Source: Guadua angustifolia (taxonomy: Eukaryota > Streptophyta > Magnoliopsida > Poales > Poaceae). Taken from it: a stretch of DNA of 64,000 nt. The stretch is from contig CM070505.1 of assembly GCA_036346375.1 (NCBI GenBank), positions 52,016,626 to 52,080,625 of the forward strand, in the 5' to 3' direction. A program made the translations under genes and the position numbers. Within the stretch, counting starts at the first letter, position 1. Each line of letters starts with the position of its first letter. The notes under the pieces were generated by a model. It searched no databases. It was given only the letters and a program-made list of their open reading frames with translations, and was not told the origin of the DNA. Shown in pieces: positions 1-10,567 of the stretch.

Positions 1-1067
1 CACCGCCGTTCTTTGACGAATGGTCCACCTTGTTGTTCACCTTGTCGAGAGATTAAGATATGTGGACCCGCTTTCCTACGCTACATGTATCCGCTCGAGA
101 GGTACATGGGTATATTAAAGTCGTGCGTGAGGAATCGGTCAAAGCCCGAGGGTAGTATTGTTGAAGGTTATGGGACCAAGAGGTTATTGAGTTTTGCGTG
201 GACTACCCGGGTAAAAGACAAGCAATCGGTGTTCTCAGATCTCGCCATGAGGGCAGACTTTGCCGTAAAGGAACCGCGGTCCAAACTAATGAGTCCGAGG
301 TTTGATATGTATTGCAAGGCGATTTCATAGCCTTGCGTAATAGCGCAGGTTCGCCCATACATCGAAAGCAAAGATAAGTTGATATTACGGAAGAGAATCC
401 ACAAATGGATGAGTTTCCATCGCACAAGAACACAATGATCGATTCTCACATGGTTCAAAGAAAAGCGAGGTCTCCTTCTTCGAGAATGTAAAATGGTTGG
501 TCGACGGACCAAGATTTAATGTACGTATATGGCAGGGTACGATATTAATGGTTACACCTTTTACACCGAGAGTCAAGATGCCAAGAGTATTGTCCCAAAA
601 CAAGGTGTGAGTATAAATGCTTTCTCGATGATCATCACTTTCAGCAGATCCCCAACCGCAATGAACTCCTACTATGGGATGATCAAGAAATTTGGGAGCT
701 CGACACGGAATATACCAAGTTCCATTGTTCCGATGTAAGTGGGTACGACTTCCACATGGAGTGAAGGTCGACAAGAGAGGCTTTACTATTGTGGATCTCG
801 AGAGACTCGCCTACAAAGATGATCCGCTTGTCCTGCGGCAAGCAACTCAAGTCTTTTACGTCGCGATCCGCCAATCCAAGGTTGCACGCCGTTCTTCATG
901 GCAAGAGACGGATCGTAGGAGTTGAAGATGTTGTAGATGAAGAAGAGTATAACCAATTCGATGAGATACCTTCATTTGCAGATGGGGCTTGTCTTAGCGG
1001 GGATGACGACACACATGGAGCCAATTACATGCGAGTAGATCATCATGAAGGGCAATATTGTAAATAA
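1..1067 (+). pseudogene. TNP2-like CACTA transposase, C-terminal part (DUF4218 and DUF4216 regions)
   Basis: TNP2-type proteins bind and cut the ends of CACTA elements. The first 330 bases encode residues typical of the DUF4218 region: CGPAFLRYMYPLERYMGILK, then a VRNRSKPEGSIVEGY stretch. From about 525 the DUF4216 region appears (GYDINGYTFYTESQDAKS; YYGMIKKF; then CKWV with GVKVDKRGFTIVDLERL and KDDPLVLRQATQVFYV in two frames). The tail VVDEEEYNQFDEIPSF is also usual for this family and ends at a stop at 1065-1067. The conserved pieces lie in different frames with stops between them (about 330-530 and 735-930), so the gene is dead here. The catalytic N-terminal half lies left of the window. 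Confidence 0.82.
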
Positions 1068-1548
1068 ATGGACTATTATAATGTATGTAAAATAGTATTG
1101 TAAATCCAAGGTGATTAATTGCTGTTTGGAGGCTTCGATGGAAATGCATGCCATTTCTCTTTATGCCTGCACTTTGTGCCATAATTTGTGAAAGAAAATT
1201 CCATTTGACGAAACTATTGTTGGGAAAGCTTGTAAATAGTCGAAAGTTAATTTCTGGAAATTTTCGTACAATTCCAGATTAATTTGAAAAAGTTTTGACT
1301 TTTCTACGCTTTACGCACAAATCATGTCTACGAAATGAATTTTGGCATATTTCTTGAATGAGGTCGCTTTTTCCAAAAATTATTTTATGAAAAGTTTTGC
1401 AGTATCCTGAAATATGTTTCTTCAAAATTTCTAATAATTTCAACAATGTATGACAAAGTTATGGCATTTTCTCTCTTTGATGAAATGCTGAAAATTCAGA
1501 ACTTGCAGATGTCTGAAAAGGAATAGTGCAATAAACTACATCAGTGTC
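1068..1548. other. AT-rich 3' flank of the transposase pseudogene
   Basis: No coding signal. AT-rich sequence between the transposase stop and the repeat array, probably the 3' untranslated and spacer part of the CACTA element. Confidence 0.5.
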
Positions 1549-2617
1549 GGTTTTATTAAAAAAAGTGATACTGACGACTAACATCAGTGTTCTATTAGAA
1601 AAGTGATGATCAAGCATCAGTATCGGTTTTATTAAAAGAGTGATACTAATGATGAAGCATCAGTATCGGTTTTCTTAAAAGAGTGATACTAATGATGAAG
1701 AATCAGTATCGGTTTTCTTAAAAGAGTGATACTAATGATAAAGCATCAGTATCGGTTTTATTAAAAAAGTGATACTAATGACTAACATCAGGGTTCTATT
1801 AGAAAAGTGATGATAAAGCATCGATGTCGGTTTTATTAAAAAGTGATACTAATGGTTAAGCATCGATGTCGGTTTTCGAAAAGAGTGATACTAATGATTA
1901 AGCATCGAGATCGGTTTTCTTAAAAGAGTGATACTAATGATAAAGCATCGAGATCGGTTTTATTAAAAAGTGATACTAATGACTAACATCGGGGTTCTAT
2001 TAGAAAAGTGATGATAAAGCATCGATGTCGGTTTTTTAAAAAGTGATACTAATGGTTAAGCATCGATGTCGGTTTTCAAAAGAGTGATACTAATAATTAA
2101 GCATCGATGTCGGTTTTCTTAAAAGAGTGATACTAATGATAAAGCATCAAGATCGGTTTTATTAAAAAGTGATACTAATGACTAACATCGTGGTTCTATT
2201 AGAAAAGTGATGATAAAGCATCGATGTCGGTTTTATTAAAAAGTGATACTAATGGTTAAGCATCGATGTCGGTTTTCTTAAAAGAGTGATACTAATGATA
2301 AAACATCGATGTCGGTTTTATTAAAAAGTGATACTAATGACTAACATCCGGTTCTATTAGAAAAGTGATGATAAAGCATCGATGTCGGTTTTACGAAAAG
2401 AGTGATACTAATGATTAAGCATCGAGACGGTTTTCTTAAAAGAGTGATACTAATGATAAAACATCGAGATCGGTTTTATTAAAAAGTGATACTAATGACT
2501 ACATCGGGTTCTATTATAAAAGTGATGATAAAGCATCGAGATCGGTTTTCTTAAAAGAGTGATACTAATGATTAGCATCGATGTCGGTTTTCTTAAAAGA
2601 GTGATACTAATGACTAA
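1549..2617 (+). repeat. internal tandem array of ~42-bp hairpin-like units
   Basis: About 25 units of roughly 40-43 bp. Each begins CATC, has a core like CGGTTTTATTAAAAA and ends in GTGATACTAATG. The first units can fold: CATCAGTATC faces GATACTGATG across a constant spacer. A variant unit beginning CTAACATC with GTTCTATTAGAAAAG returns every 155-210 bp (near 1580, 1788, 1985, 2183, 2341 and 2497), giving a higher-order period of about five units. The same unit design is used in the subterminal repeats at 9490-10010. Such repeats are normally TNPA binding sites near CACTA termini; here the array lies between the two gene regions. Confidence 0.85.
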
Positions 2618-2976
2618 CGCAATTCTTAAAACCCCTACCATAACCATTCGCAGCCTTCTCCACGCGCCCTAGCCGCCCGCCTTCCGCCTTCTCGCCTCCC
2701 GCCCGTCGCCGACGCTTAACCCTAGCCGCCGAGTGCGGCCGCCGCCCGCGCCCGCCTTCGCCTCCCGCCGACGCCGAGGACGCCTCCCCCCGTCGCCATC
2801 GCCGAGGACGCCCCACGCCACCCCCACACCGCCCGACGCCGACGCCGCCCCCACTCCCCGGTGCCCTTCGACGCCGACGCCGCCCGCCCGCTTCGCTCGG
2901 TGGTGCCCTTCGACGCCGACGCCGACCCGCCCGCCGCCCCAATCCTAGCCGCTTGCATTTCGTTTCACATCGTCCC
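2618..2976 (+). promoter_or_regulatory. GC-rich leader or first exon ending at a splice donor
   Basis: An abrupt block of very high GC content (runs of CCGCCGCC and CCGACGCCG) sits between AT-rich sequences. It ends at CCC|GTAAGT, a strong plant 5' splice site (GT at 2977-2978). I read it as the promoter-proximal leader exon of the downstream TNPA/Ulp1 gene. Several proline- and arginine-rich frames are open through it on both strands, but these follow from base composition and I do not call a protein. Confidence 0.45.
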
Positions 2977-5340
2977 GTAAGTATTTCATACTACGTTTTA
3001 TTCTTTTAAGTGAATGCAAAGGAGCCATCTATGTGTTTGACTTGGGGACCTTACATGAGGGCTTAAGTGTTACGTGAGGATATCTGGGATCGAATAGATG
3101 ATTTGTGACAACAAACTTGATACCGGTATATATATATAATTGTGATATACTTGGTTAGTGTAATTGTCATTCACAAAGTGAAATGCTTACCGTAATATTC
3201 ATCGCTATATTGCTTATCGGTAATATTCATTTGCTAAGTGTTGCGTTTGGAATGGGTCAAGTTAGGCGGCCTCTGATTTCTTAACCGATCTAAGATTTTG
3301 GTTGGGGAGAGCAGATAGATATACAAATGTATGTTCATGTGATAGGTCTAAAAATAAGCCCGTGGGTCTCGAGTTTTGGTGTTTGCTTTCTGTGATGATA
3401 TTGGGCCGATTGATGATTATGATGATTAATCTTGTGAGTTAGGCCTTGAACTGTTAGTCTTGCATGCTATAAGATTACTGGTGTATATATTCTGTTTACT
3501 GTAATCTGACACCATTTGATAATTGCAAATTGTTGTCTGTGTATGGTTATTCTACTGCTTAGTCTAAGATCAGTCGATTAGATTAGTACATTTTCTAGCT
3601 GCCACTTAGTATTTACTGCTGGTTCGGTCAATCTGATACTGGTCTGAACATCATATGCATATTCTGTTAGTCTAACACCGATCTGAACAATATATGCTGG
3701 TTCGTTAGTCCACCGAGGAGTTACTAATCTGAATATGCTCTCTGGTTCGCTAGTTTTAATTCATCTACCGATCTGAACATTGATGCTTGAATCGATTGTT
3801 TGGCGCTAATAGGCTGATCTAAATATCTGATCTTAGAGCTATTAATCAAGAAACCTTGTTCTATAAATACATCATTCTCGCATGCTTAGGAAGGTAAGGG
3901 TTTGAGGCCTAACTTACTAATTAATTATCTTGCCGTTTTGTGATTGGATTGAAGATCTAATCTTCAATTTCACCCAAAATCTGAGAGCACAAAAATAATC
4001 ACCACTTTGGTTTTGTAGACATGATTCTTAGAGCAATTGACATCACTATATGAATTGCTTCATTACTATGATTATGTCAATTATGCTTCCATTGAATTAT
4101 GTAATCTCCTTCATATTGTTAATTGAATAATTAGTAAAATCTTGCTCTTAATATCGCATGTAAATCAAGATATTGACTTGGGGACCTTGCATGAGGGCTT
4201 AAGTGTTACGCCACTATCCAAGAAAGTAGTTGAAGTGATTCTAAGCGTATGTTTGATCGACATTTGATTAACTTAAAACCCGTCAAGTATTGAATTGAAA
4301 TTGTGGAAAGGTTGTCACAAATCTATCTGCTTTCGCCTATTGTGGCGAGGAGGGCCTCTTAAGGCAACCCGACATCCGAGAACACTCTAATAATCAACTT
4401 GAGCTCTATGTTAGTTGATTTATACTATGAATTGCATACTATGTTCTTTAGCTCTTTGTTCTGCTTTCATCACACCGCCAACTTGAGCACTCTAATAATC
4501 ACTTTTCTCTTTGTTCTGCATTTCTCACACCGCTATTTTCTTTAGTTCTTGCTTCTCGTAATATTCACTTTTAGCATATTACTTTTGTTTAGACATGTGT
4601 TTACTTTCAACATATTACTTTTGTTTTTATCTCAAAGATATGTTAGAGTTTAGGTTATGTAACCACGCCTCCCGCTCGAGAGTGCTTATTTATTTATGCC
4701 GCTAGCATATTTATGTTTAAGCGTCCTCAATTGTCCACGCTTTTGATAGTTCGAGATATGGTTCGGGCAAGTTCTGAGCTATGTTGTACAACTCAGAGTT
4801 GATTTGGTAGCGTTTCCTGGTGTTCTCCTGATACACACCCTCTTGACTTGTTGTTGAGACGTGTATCCGGAGAACAAAGCAGGAGATGTCACCAAATTTT
4901 CTCTGAAGTTGTACAACGGCTTAGGAACTTGCCCGAACCACATATCCTCGAATGGGATTAGGACCAAACCTATTTAGAGATTAGGGGTTATCGTTGGTAC
5001 GTATTTAGTTGGTCAACAGATATTGCATGTTATGTCGCTTACTAACTTGACCTTCTTGTGTTGCTATTCTTGCATTAGTACTTTAATGCTCATATTCTCT
5101 GCTGATGTTGTGAAATCAAACTTGTTGGTGTAAGTAAACATCTGCTAGTGCTAAATTCACTTGTCATATGGAATGGGCTTTTGTTTTTTATCCGAGTTGG
5201 TCAATAGATAGACTTTTGTTCTAACAATTGCATACTATGAATTATCTGCTGATCCTTTACAAGATTTATTGTCAAGTGCATATAGTAGCTTCAAATTGCT
5301 TTCTCTCATGTCACACATATGACCTTATCGATAAGAAAAC
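2977..5340 (+). other. intron-like region of the second CACTA gene
   Basis: No conserved coding signal. It starts with GTAAGT after the GC-rich block and is T-rich, as plant introns are. Two copies of a 38-bp phrase beginning TGACTTGGGGACCTT lie at 3038-3076 and 4174-4211. A long imperfect hairpin sits at 4751-4951. The TNPA-like coding signal starts just after the end. Confidence 0.45.
4751..4951. repeat. ~200-nt imperfect inverted repeat (hairpin)
   Basis: The arms are about 4751-4842 and 4857-4951, with a loop of about 14 nt. Matching blocks include GGTTCGGGCAAGTT facing AACTTGCCCGAACC, TTGTACAACT facing AGTTGTACAA, ATTTGGT facing ACCAAAT, and GTTCTCC facing GGAGAAC, interrupted by small bulges. 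The length and imperfect pairing resemble a plant microRNA or siRNA foldback, or a very small foldback transposon. Which of these it is cannot be told from sequence alone. Confidence 0.7.
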
Positions 5341-6105
5341 TCAAAATGTCGCAACTAGAGAGCATCGCTCGTCGCAGACAGAGTAGAAGGTGTCTTCTTG
5401 GGGCCGAGCATGGTTCCAACTACTCAAGGGCCGAGTAAGGTGAGGAAGAGCCGAGGACCAAACAAAGGGGCTACAGGAGAACGCCGCAGTTCTCCGCTTC
5501 AATGCCGGGGGTCTGGGCCCTCCTAAGTACAAGGGACGATACTGGCCATTTATTGGCCAATTGGTGAGGGAGAGAGTGCCCATAACAATTAAGGATTGGA
5601 GAAAGGATGTCGTGAGCGTAAGAATCGGTTGTGGGACGAGGTTAAGAGTAAATGGATTATAGAGCAGACGATGAACCCACAAATGAGACAGACGCCTTGA
5701 ATAGGATGGGTGTGGCCTTGAGGCACTTCAAGACCCTTATGCACAGCGAGTACGTATTTGAGGCCGTACACCATTCGAGAAGTATCCATTTGTGACCCCG
5801 ATGTTTGGGCGGAGTTCACGAGGATGAAGGGTACGCCGAGGCAACAAGCAATGAGAGAGAGGAACACCGCTGTCCGAGAGGCTTAACACGCACCCGCACC
5901 ACCTCGGTACATGCGGCTATGAGGGAAGAAGGCAGAGTGGGCGCGACAAGCCGAGGAGTGCGCTTAACTCCGGACGGTGATGCCTTACTCCCACATATCG
6001 AGGAGCGGCACGCAATCGGGTATTAGCGAGGACAAAGAAAACTCCCGACGGGCAGCTTGTAGTTGCAAACCTCGCTACCGCCAAGTCGCCTCTACCATCG
6101 TAAGA
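5341..6105 (+). pseudogene. TNPA-like protein of the CACTA element (Transposase_24 type)
   Basis: TNPA-type proteins bind the subterminal repeats and help bring element ends together. Recognisable pieces in shifting + frames are KGRYWPFIGQLVRERVPITI followed by DW (about 5535-5605), LWDEVKSKW (about 5625-5655), KYPF with frame-shifted WAEFT (about 5785-5825), MKGTPRQQAMRERNTAVREA, then NTHPHHLG with GYEG (about 5825-5925). The HHLG-G-G pattern after a charged helix is typical of plant Ptta/En-Spm proteins. Several frameshifts and in-frame stops make it a pseudogene. It follows the intron-like region and precedes a Ulp1-like segment, and the two may once have been one spliced gene. Confidence 0.65.
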
Positions 6106-6639
6106 CATCTAACTTAGTACAATACAATTGACCCAACTTGTTGTATTTCAAATCTAATTCAGACTCGCTTATTACAGAAGAGGTAAGCCAAATAAAAGAA
6201 CAGGGACCTTCCCGAGCTAAGGGTCGCAGGACATCCTGTCTGCCTCAGGATCGGAAGTCCGACCATAAGGGGCGGTGCTTGCCGAGGGGCGGGACACACG
6301 AAGAAGTCCTACTTTCAAGATGACTCATGAAAGTGCCAATTCAAGGTCATGGCAGCACGTGTGAGCGCCTCAACGCACTAAGGAGCAAATGAGGAGGAGA
6401 TTAAGGAGGAGATGAGGGGAGATGCTAGCACGTGAGGAAGAGATAAGAGGGAGATGAGGGGAGATGGCGGCACGTGAGGATCGCTGAGGGCCGAGATGAT
6501 GGCGATGATTTCCCGTGAGTCGAGCGATGCCCTCGACTCTTGTAGAGAAGTTCGTGCCCGACCTATCACCGCGGTTCCAAAATGATACGACCGGTCCCCA
6601 CCAAGGTAATAATTAATTTTTCTTGAGTTCAAGCTACAA
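6106..6639 (+). other. spacer between TNPA-like and Ulp1-like segments
   Basis: I recognise no domain. Around 6385-6485 the sequence is purine-rich and repeats GAGGGGAGATG followed by CACGTGAGGA about three times, a short degenerate minisatellite. Possibly intron or variable linker. Confidence 0.35.
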
Positions 6640-8352
6640 GTGTAACTCCCGCAATGTTTTTCCTCGTTGTACACTTCTTGCAGTGCTGCGAAGTGCCACC
6701 ACCATCTTGACGGAGGATGGATTTCCGCCGAGGTCAGCACGCTGGGTTGCATTTCCATGCAACGAGACCGACATGTGCATGGTCACTGTGGGGAAGGGCT
6801 ACATGAGGGTGCAGTGGACTACGCCCACGAAGACTTCTTATCACATGTGCTCGATTTCCAACGAAGATATCACCACTCTCGCAAGCACGCATGTCGCTCA
6901 TCAAGTGGCCCACGACGGGTGTCGATCGGTCAAGGTAAAAAGTCCCTCCACGCCTTCTCTACCATTCCAAGATTACTGCGAGAAGTTAAATATATGCGTT
7001 TCAGAGGTTCCTCCCCGCTTTGCTCCCGCCCTCTCCTCCCGCCTCCTCGCGCCGATCCCGCCTCCCTCCTGCTCCTCCGCTTTGATCCTCGCTCCCGCTT
7101 CCTCCTGCTCCCGTGACTTGCGCCTCCTCCTCTCCTGCCTCCCAGAGAACCACAGAGGCCTCCGAGACTCCGTACAACCACAAGAGGCCTCCGAGACTCC
7201 TTCCGCCAAGAGGGCAAAGCCGACAGAGGCCACAGCGCCTTTAAGGTACCAAAAGCCCATCGCCTCGACCTTGGACACTCCTTCGCCCAGAAGAAGAGTC
7301 AAGACAGCCACGTGCACCTCAGATGATTATAAGGCCTACGAGCATGGAAAGCCCCGATTGCATCGCATGAACTGAATGAGCTAGGCAAGTGGACTCGCCT
7401 CCATGGATGGTACCTTGATAAGGTGAAGGGGAAGAGCGCCGAGTCGACTTCAACGTGAAGTATAAAATGGTACATTTTCACCGCGAGGAGAATGGAACAT
7501 TCCCGCCGCTTTTGAGGATCTATTCCGTGTGTACCAAATGAAAGCCGCCAATATTTCTACTTTACGATCATGGACGCTGTGAGTATCACACCACATAGCT
7601 TGCGCCATGACTTTTATAGGATTTTGCATTATGTTTTCTCACATTCAACACGAAGTTGCGGGATAATGAGACAACGAGCCGTGATTTAATCTACACGGTT
7701 GGGTTTGTCGACCCGAGCTTGTGTTCTGCGATCATGGCTAGGCTTCAACCGGGTTCGTTGTTAGCTACATCAAGGGGTATTGCAAGTCGAGTCGAAGAAG
7801 GACTTCATTGTATTGCCGCACCACGAGGAGTAAGTAGTACTTTTCGATTCAATTACTTGTACGCACTTAAAACCGCTCAGAACTTATTTCCTTGCACTAC
7901 ATTTTATTTAATAAGCAACCATTGGGTTCTACTCGTCCTCGCTCCGAGTGAAAACACAGTCTACACATTTAACTCGACGAGAAGAGACCGATGGCATACG
8001 CGATCAAGCCTCCTTTGCGTAAGTAAGCGCATTATTGAAACCTAACACATCCGAGGAATTTAACTACGCTTATTTTTTTGACTCAATGGTGCTCTCCAAT
8101 GTATGTAGGGGTTTCTCGACTATGTCGATGAAGGAGGGCCGCACGACGACAAAAAGGGCAAGACACCGCAAAGATAAGCGATTTAAGGTACAAGTGCCTA
8201 GCATATATATGATTAATTTTTTGACATCTAATCTTCGTGGGCTGAATTTCTTTTTCTTTCTTCGAAGCCATCAACAGGCAGCGGTGACCATTCTGCTTCT
8301 ATGTCATGCAAGACATGCTCATCGTGGTCGGCAACTCACACCATTTCCTAAG
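6640..8352 (+). pseudogene. Ulp1-like (C48) cysteine protease segment of the CACTA element
   Basis: Ulp1-family proteases remove SUMO; plant CACTA and Mutator elements often carry captured copies. The first part (6690-6920) encodes CNETDMCMVTVGKGYMRVQW, a region of unknown role. A low-complexity Pro/Ser/Arg linker follows. The protease signal is at 7660-8345: MARLQPGSLLATSRG, then HWVLLVLAPSENTVYTFNS near 7920-7975 (catalytic His in HW). After a frameshift comes PFCFYVMQDML near 8290-8320 (candidate catalytic Cys). The position that is normally Asp in the FDS motif reads Asn (TFNS). With frameshifts, at least one stop and that change, activity is unlikely. Confidence 0.62.
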
Positions 8353-9489
8353 GTATAATTTTCTAATACTGAATCAAGTATTAGATTTATGAAGTAATAC
8401 AAAATAATTCTATTGGAACACCTGCCATTATCTAAAAGCACTAGTATTAGTTAGCTCTACATGAAACACTAGTGTGGTCCAATCCAAAACGTGAAGCTTC
8501 TAAAAGACGGTGCTACATGACATAATATTGTTCCATTTGAATTTTAGTAGAAAATTACATCACTATATTTTTGCTTGGCCTTAGGAGTATCTGTTTTAAA
8601 ATATTTGTTATTTGAGAATCAAAAGATAGAATCAATAAAAAAGCGAGAGAGAATTTCACCTCTTACATTATGTGTCTATTGTTCTTGATCCCGCTGATTG
8701 CGCCTATAATTTGTGATTGATCGTATGCTCGACAACGCTTTTACAACGCTATAGACAAATATAATGGCATGAAGGAGTAGCTTTTACATTTGTCCTTTCA
8801 AATAGATTGAGGCATTACTCAATGTCTTTACTAGAATATTAGCTTCTCACATTTGGAATTTTTTCTGCTTTTGAATTAATCTTTTATAATCCAAATATTT
8901 TCTAAACCCGCAGTAGTTCCCGCTATTTTGTGATTGCCCCTAATACTTATCTATGTTTCCCTAATTTTATGTAATGCATAATAATATACTTATCCTTTTA
9001 CATAGAAATTTTGAAACTGAAATTAATATGACTATTTCGCTTTTGCGTAAGATCAATATCCCCGTAAGAGTTTAGACAACAAAGCACTCAACAATTTACG
9101 AGACCACTTATGCCAATGGTAACGTTAGAAGTTATATCGAGGATGGCAGTTTAGAGATCCCGACGATCGCATTAGTCCATATGTAAACAATATAATATAT
9201 GTCAATGTGATATGTATCGAGGAAGTCCATGTAATCGATTGTCATGTTTGTGTTGTCTATTGTGAACGACTATGATATATATGTGTTGTAATTAAAGCGC
9301 TTCGCTCGTGAATGTGATATATGCATCCTGCCTTCGTGTGTTGTGAATGTGATGATATATATATTGTGCATATTGTTTTAATCAGGCTTTTTTTGGATAT
9401 GCATCCTGTCTTCTGTGTTGTGAATGTGATGATATATATATTGTGCATATTGTTTTAATCTGTGCTTTTTTTGGAGAAATTGCAAAATG
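8353..9489. other. AT-rich 3' region of the CACTA element
   Basis: No gene seen. AT-rich sequence with no conserved frame. It ends with a 78-bp tandem duplication at 9321-9475. Confidence 0.5.
9321..9475 (+). repeat. 78-bp tandem duplication
   Basis: Two head-to-tail units start at 9321 and 9399. Both begin ATGCATCCTG and contain a TGATGATATATATATTG core and a T-run, with few differences. Confidence 0.8.
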
Positions 9490-10010
9490 GCACACCCCAA
9501 TGGGTCATCGTAATCGGTTCTTTAAGGGAAGTGATTGTGATGATACCATCATCGAAATCGGTTCTTTAAGGAAGTGATTACGATGACCATCATCGAATCG
9601 GTTCTTTAAGAAAAGTGATTCTGATGACACACTCATCAGAATCGGTTCTTTAAGGGAAGTGATTCTGATGACCACATCATTAGAATCGGTTCTTTAAGAA
9701 AAGTGATTCTGATGACACACTCATCAGAATCGGTTCTTTTGTGGAACCGATTCTGATGAGTATGTCATCAGAATCACTTTTCTTAAAAGAACCGATTCTG
9801 ATGATGGGGTCATCATAATCACTTCCCTTAAAGAACCGATTCTGATGATGGTATCATCACAATCACTTCCCTTAAAGAACCGATTCTGATGACGTTTTAT
9901 CACGATCGGGTCAAAACCGATTCTGATAGCTCCACCTCATCACTATCTAAGGACATCGTATCGCGACTAGAACCGATTCTAATGATAAAAAAGAACCGAT
10001 TCTGATGTGC
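9490..10010. repeat. CACTA subterminal repeats arranged as a large palindrome
   Basis: Units such as CATCAGAATCGGTTCTTTAA with GTGATTCTGATG run forward from about 9500 to 9738. The orientation then flips at CGGTTCttttgtgGAACCG (9731-9749), and reverse-complement units (AAAGAACCGATTCTGATGA) run on to about 10010. Each unit is itself a small stem-loop. Regions like this near CACTA ends bind TNPA-type proteins. Confidence 0.85.
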
Positions 10011-10011
10011 C

Positions 10012-10025
10012 GTTCTGCAGTAGTG
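10012..10025 (-). repeat. CACTA terminal inverted repeat, right end
   Basis: The last bases before ordinary flank read GTTCTGCAGTAGTG; the reverse strand begins CACTACTGCAGAAC. The next bases, TCCGCCTCTATGCGAC, recur at 10209 without the element, which fixes the boundary. Confidence 0.85.
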
Positions 10026-10330
10026 TCCGCCTCTATGCGACTTGCTCCCTTGCCCCACAGTTCTTTGGCTTGGTCTCATAAAGATGGCAAGGGCATAAGT
10101 CCTGGATGGCAATGGGAGATGACAACCCGACGAGCGATCTCCAACGTGCTGCAAGCCTTTCGTGTTTCACCCACCGTGGTGCTTCGCGGCCGAGTCCCGC
10201 TCACCATTTTCTCCGCCTCTATGCGACCTGCTCCCTAGCCTCACAGTTCCCTGGTCTAGTCCCGGTAAAGTACAAGGGATTAAGCTCTGAATGATGATAG
10301 GAAAATGACAACCTAGTATGCATTTCCTGC
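10026..10330 (+). repeat. imperfect ~183-bp tandem duplication in H0
   Basis: TCCGCCTCTATGCGAC followed by TTGCTCCC at 10026 recurs as TCCGCCTCTATGCGAC with CTGCTCCC at 10209. Both copies continue through CACAGTTC and end near ATGACAACC, with moderate divergence. Confidence 0.75.
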
Positions 10331-10567
10331 CCACTCGATGGCCAGGACTTTGGCTTTGTGTGCCTGTTTGCCTGTTTATTTTCAAATAAGCGTGGTTTAA
10401 CCTTGGCTCGTATTTGGAGCGGTTCTGTGTGATTGCAAAAAAGACACCAGAATGTCGATCCACCTGATCTCCCAAAGGGTCCATGCAAAATGCTCGGGGG
10501 CTGGTCGCTCGGCACTGGATCAAACCAATCACGAGCAAGCACATGCAAGACAACAGTAAAAACCCAA
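10026..10567 (+). mobile_element. left fragment of old Tat-type Ty3/gypsy element H0
   Basis: Non-coding remnant between the CACTA element and H1. Its right edge (CAACAGTAAAAACCCA) resembles the start of the sequence after H1 (CCCAGCAACAGGTAAAAGC), so the two fragments belong together. The phrase GCTCGGGGGCTGG near 10489 resembles the G-rich tract before H1's own 3' LTR. I place it in the stretch between pol and the antisense gene of H0; this is inference. Confidence 0.5.

Larger units (their letters stand above)
1..10025 (+). mobile_element. CACTA (En/Spm-like) DNA transposon, left end outside window
   Basis: The element runs from before the window to a terminus at 10012-10025 whose reverse strand reads CACTACTGCAGAAC, the CACTA-type inverted terminus. 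Inside, in + order, are the 3' end of a TNP2-like transposase, a repeat array, a GC-rich leader, an intron-like stretch, a TNPA-like and a Ulp1-like pseudogene, and subterminal repeats. Transposase first and TNPA second is the usual order in plant CACTA elements. The genes are broken, so this copy is probably immobile on its own. It sits in old Tat-element DNA; the 3-bp target duplication would be TCC, which cannot be checked because the other end is missing. Confidence 0.85.

Noticed and set aside
1549..2617. CRISPR array
   Set aside because: Units are tandem, degenerate and without unique spacers; the context is a plant CACTA element.
2607..2958. Arg/Pro/Ala-rich frames on both strands of the GC-rich block
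   Set aside because: Several overlapping frames are open only because stop codons are rare in this composition; no conserved motif.
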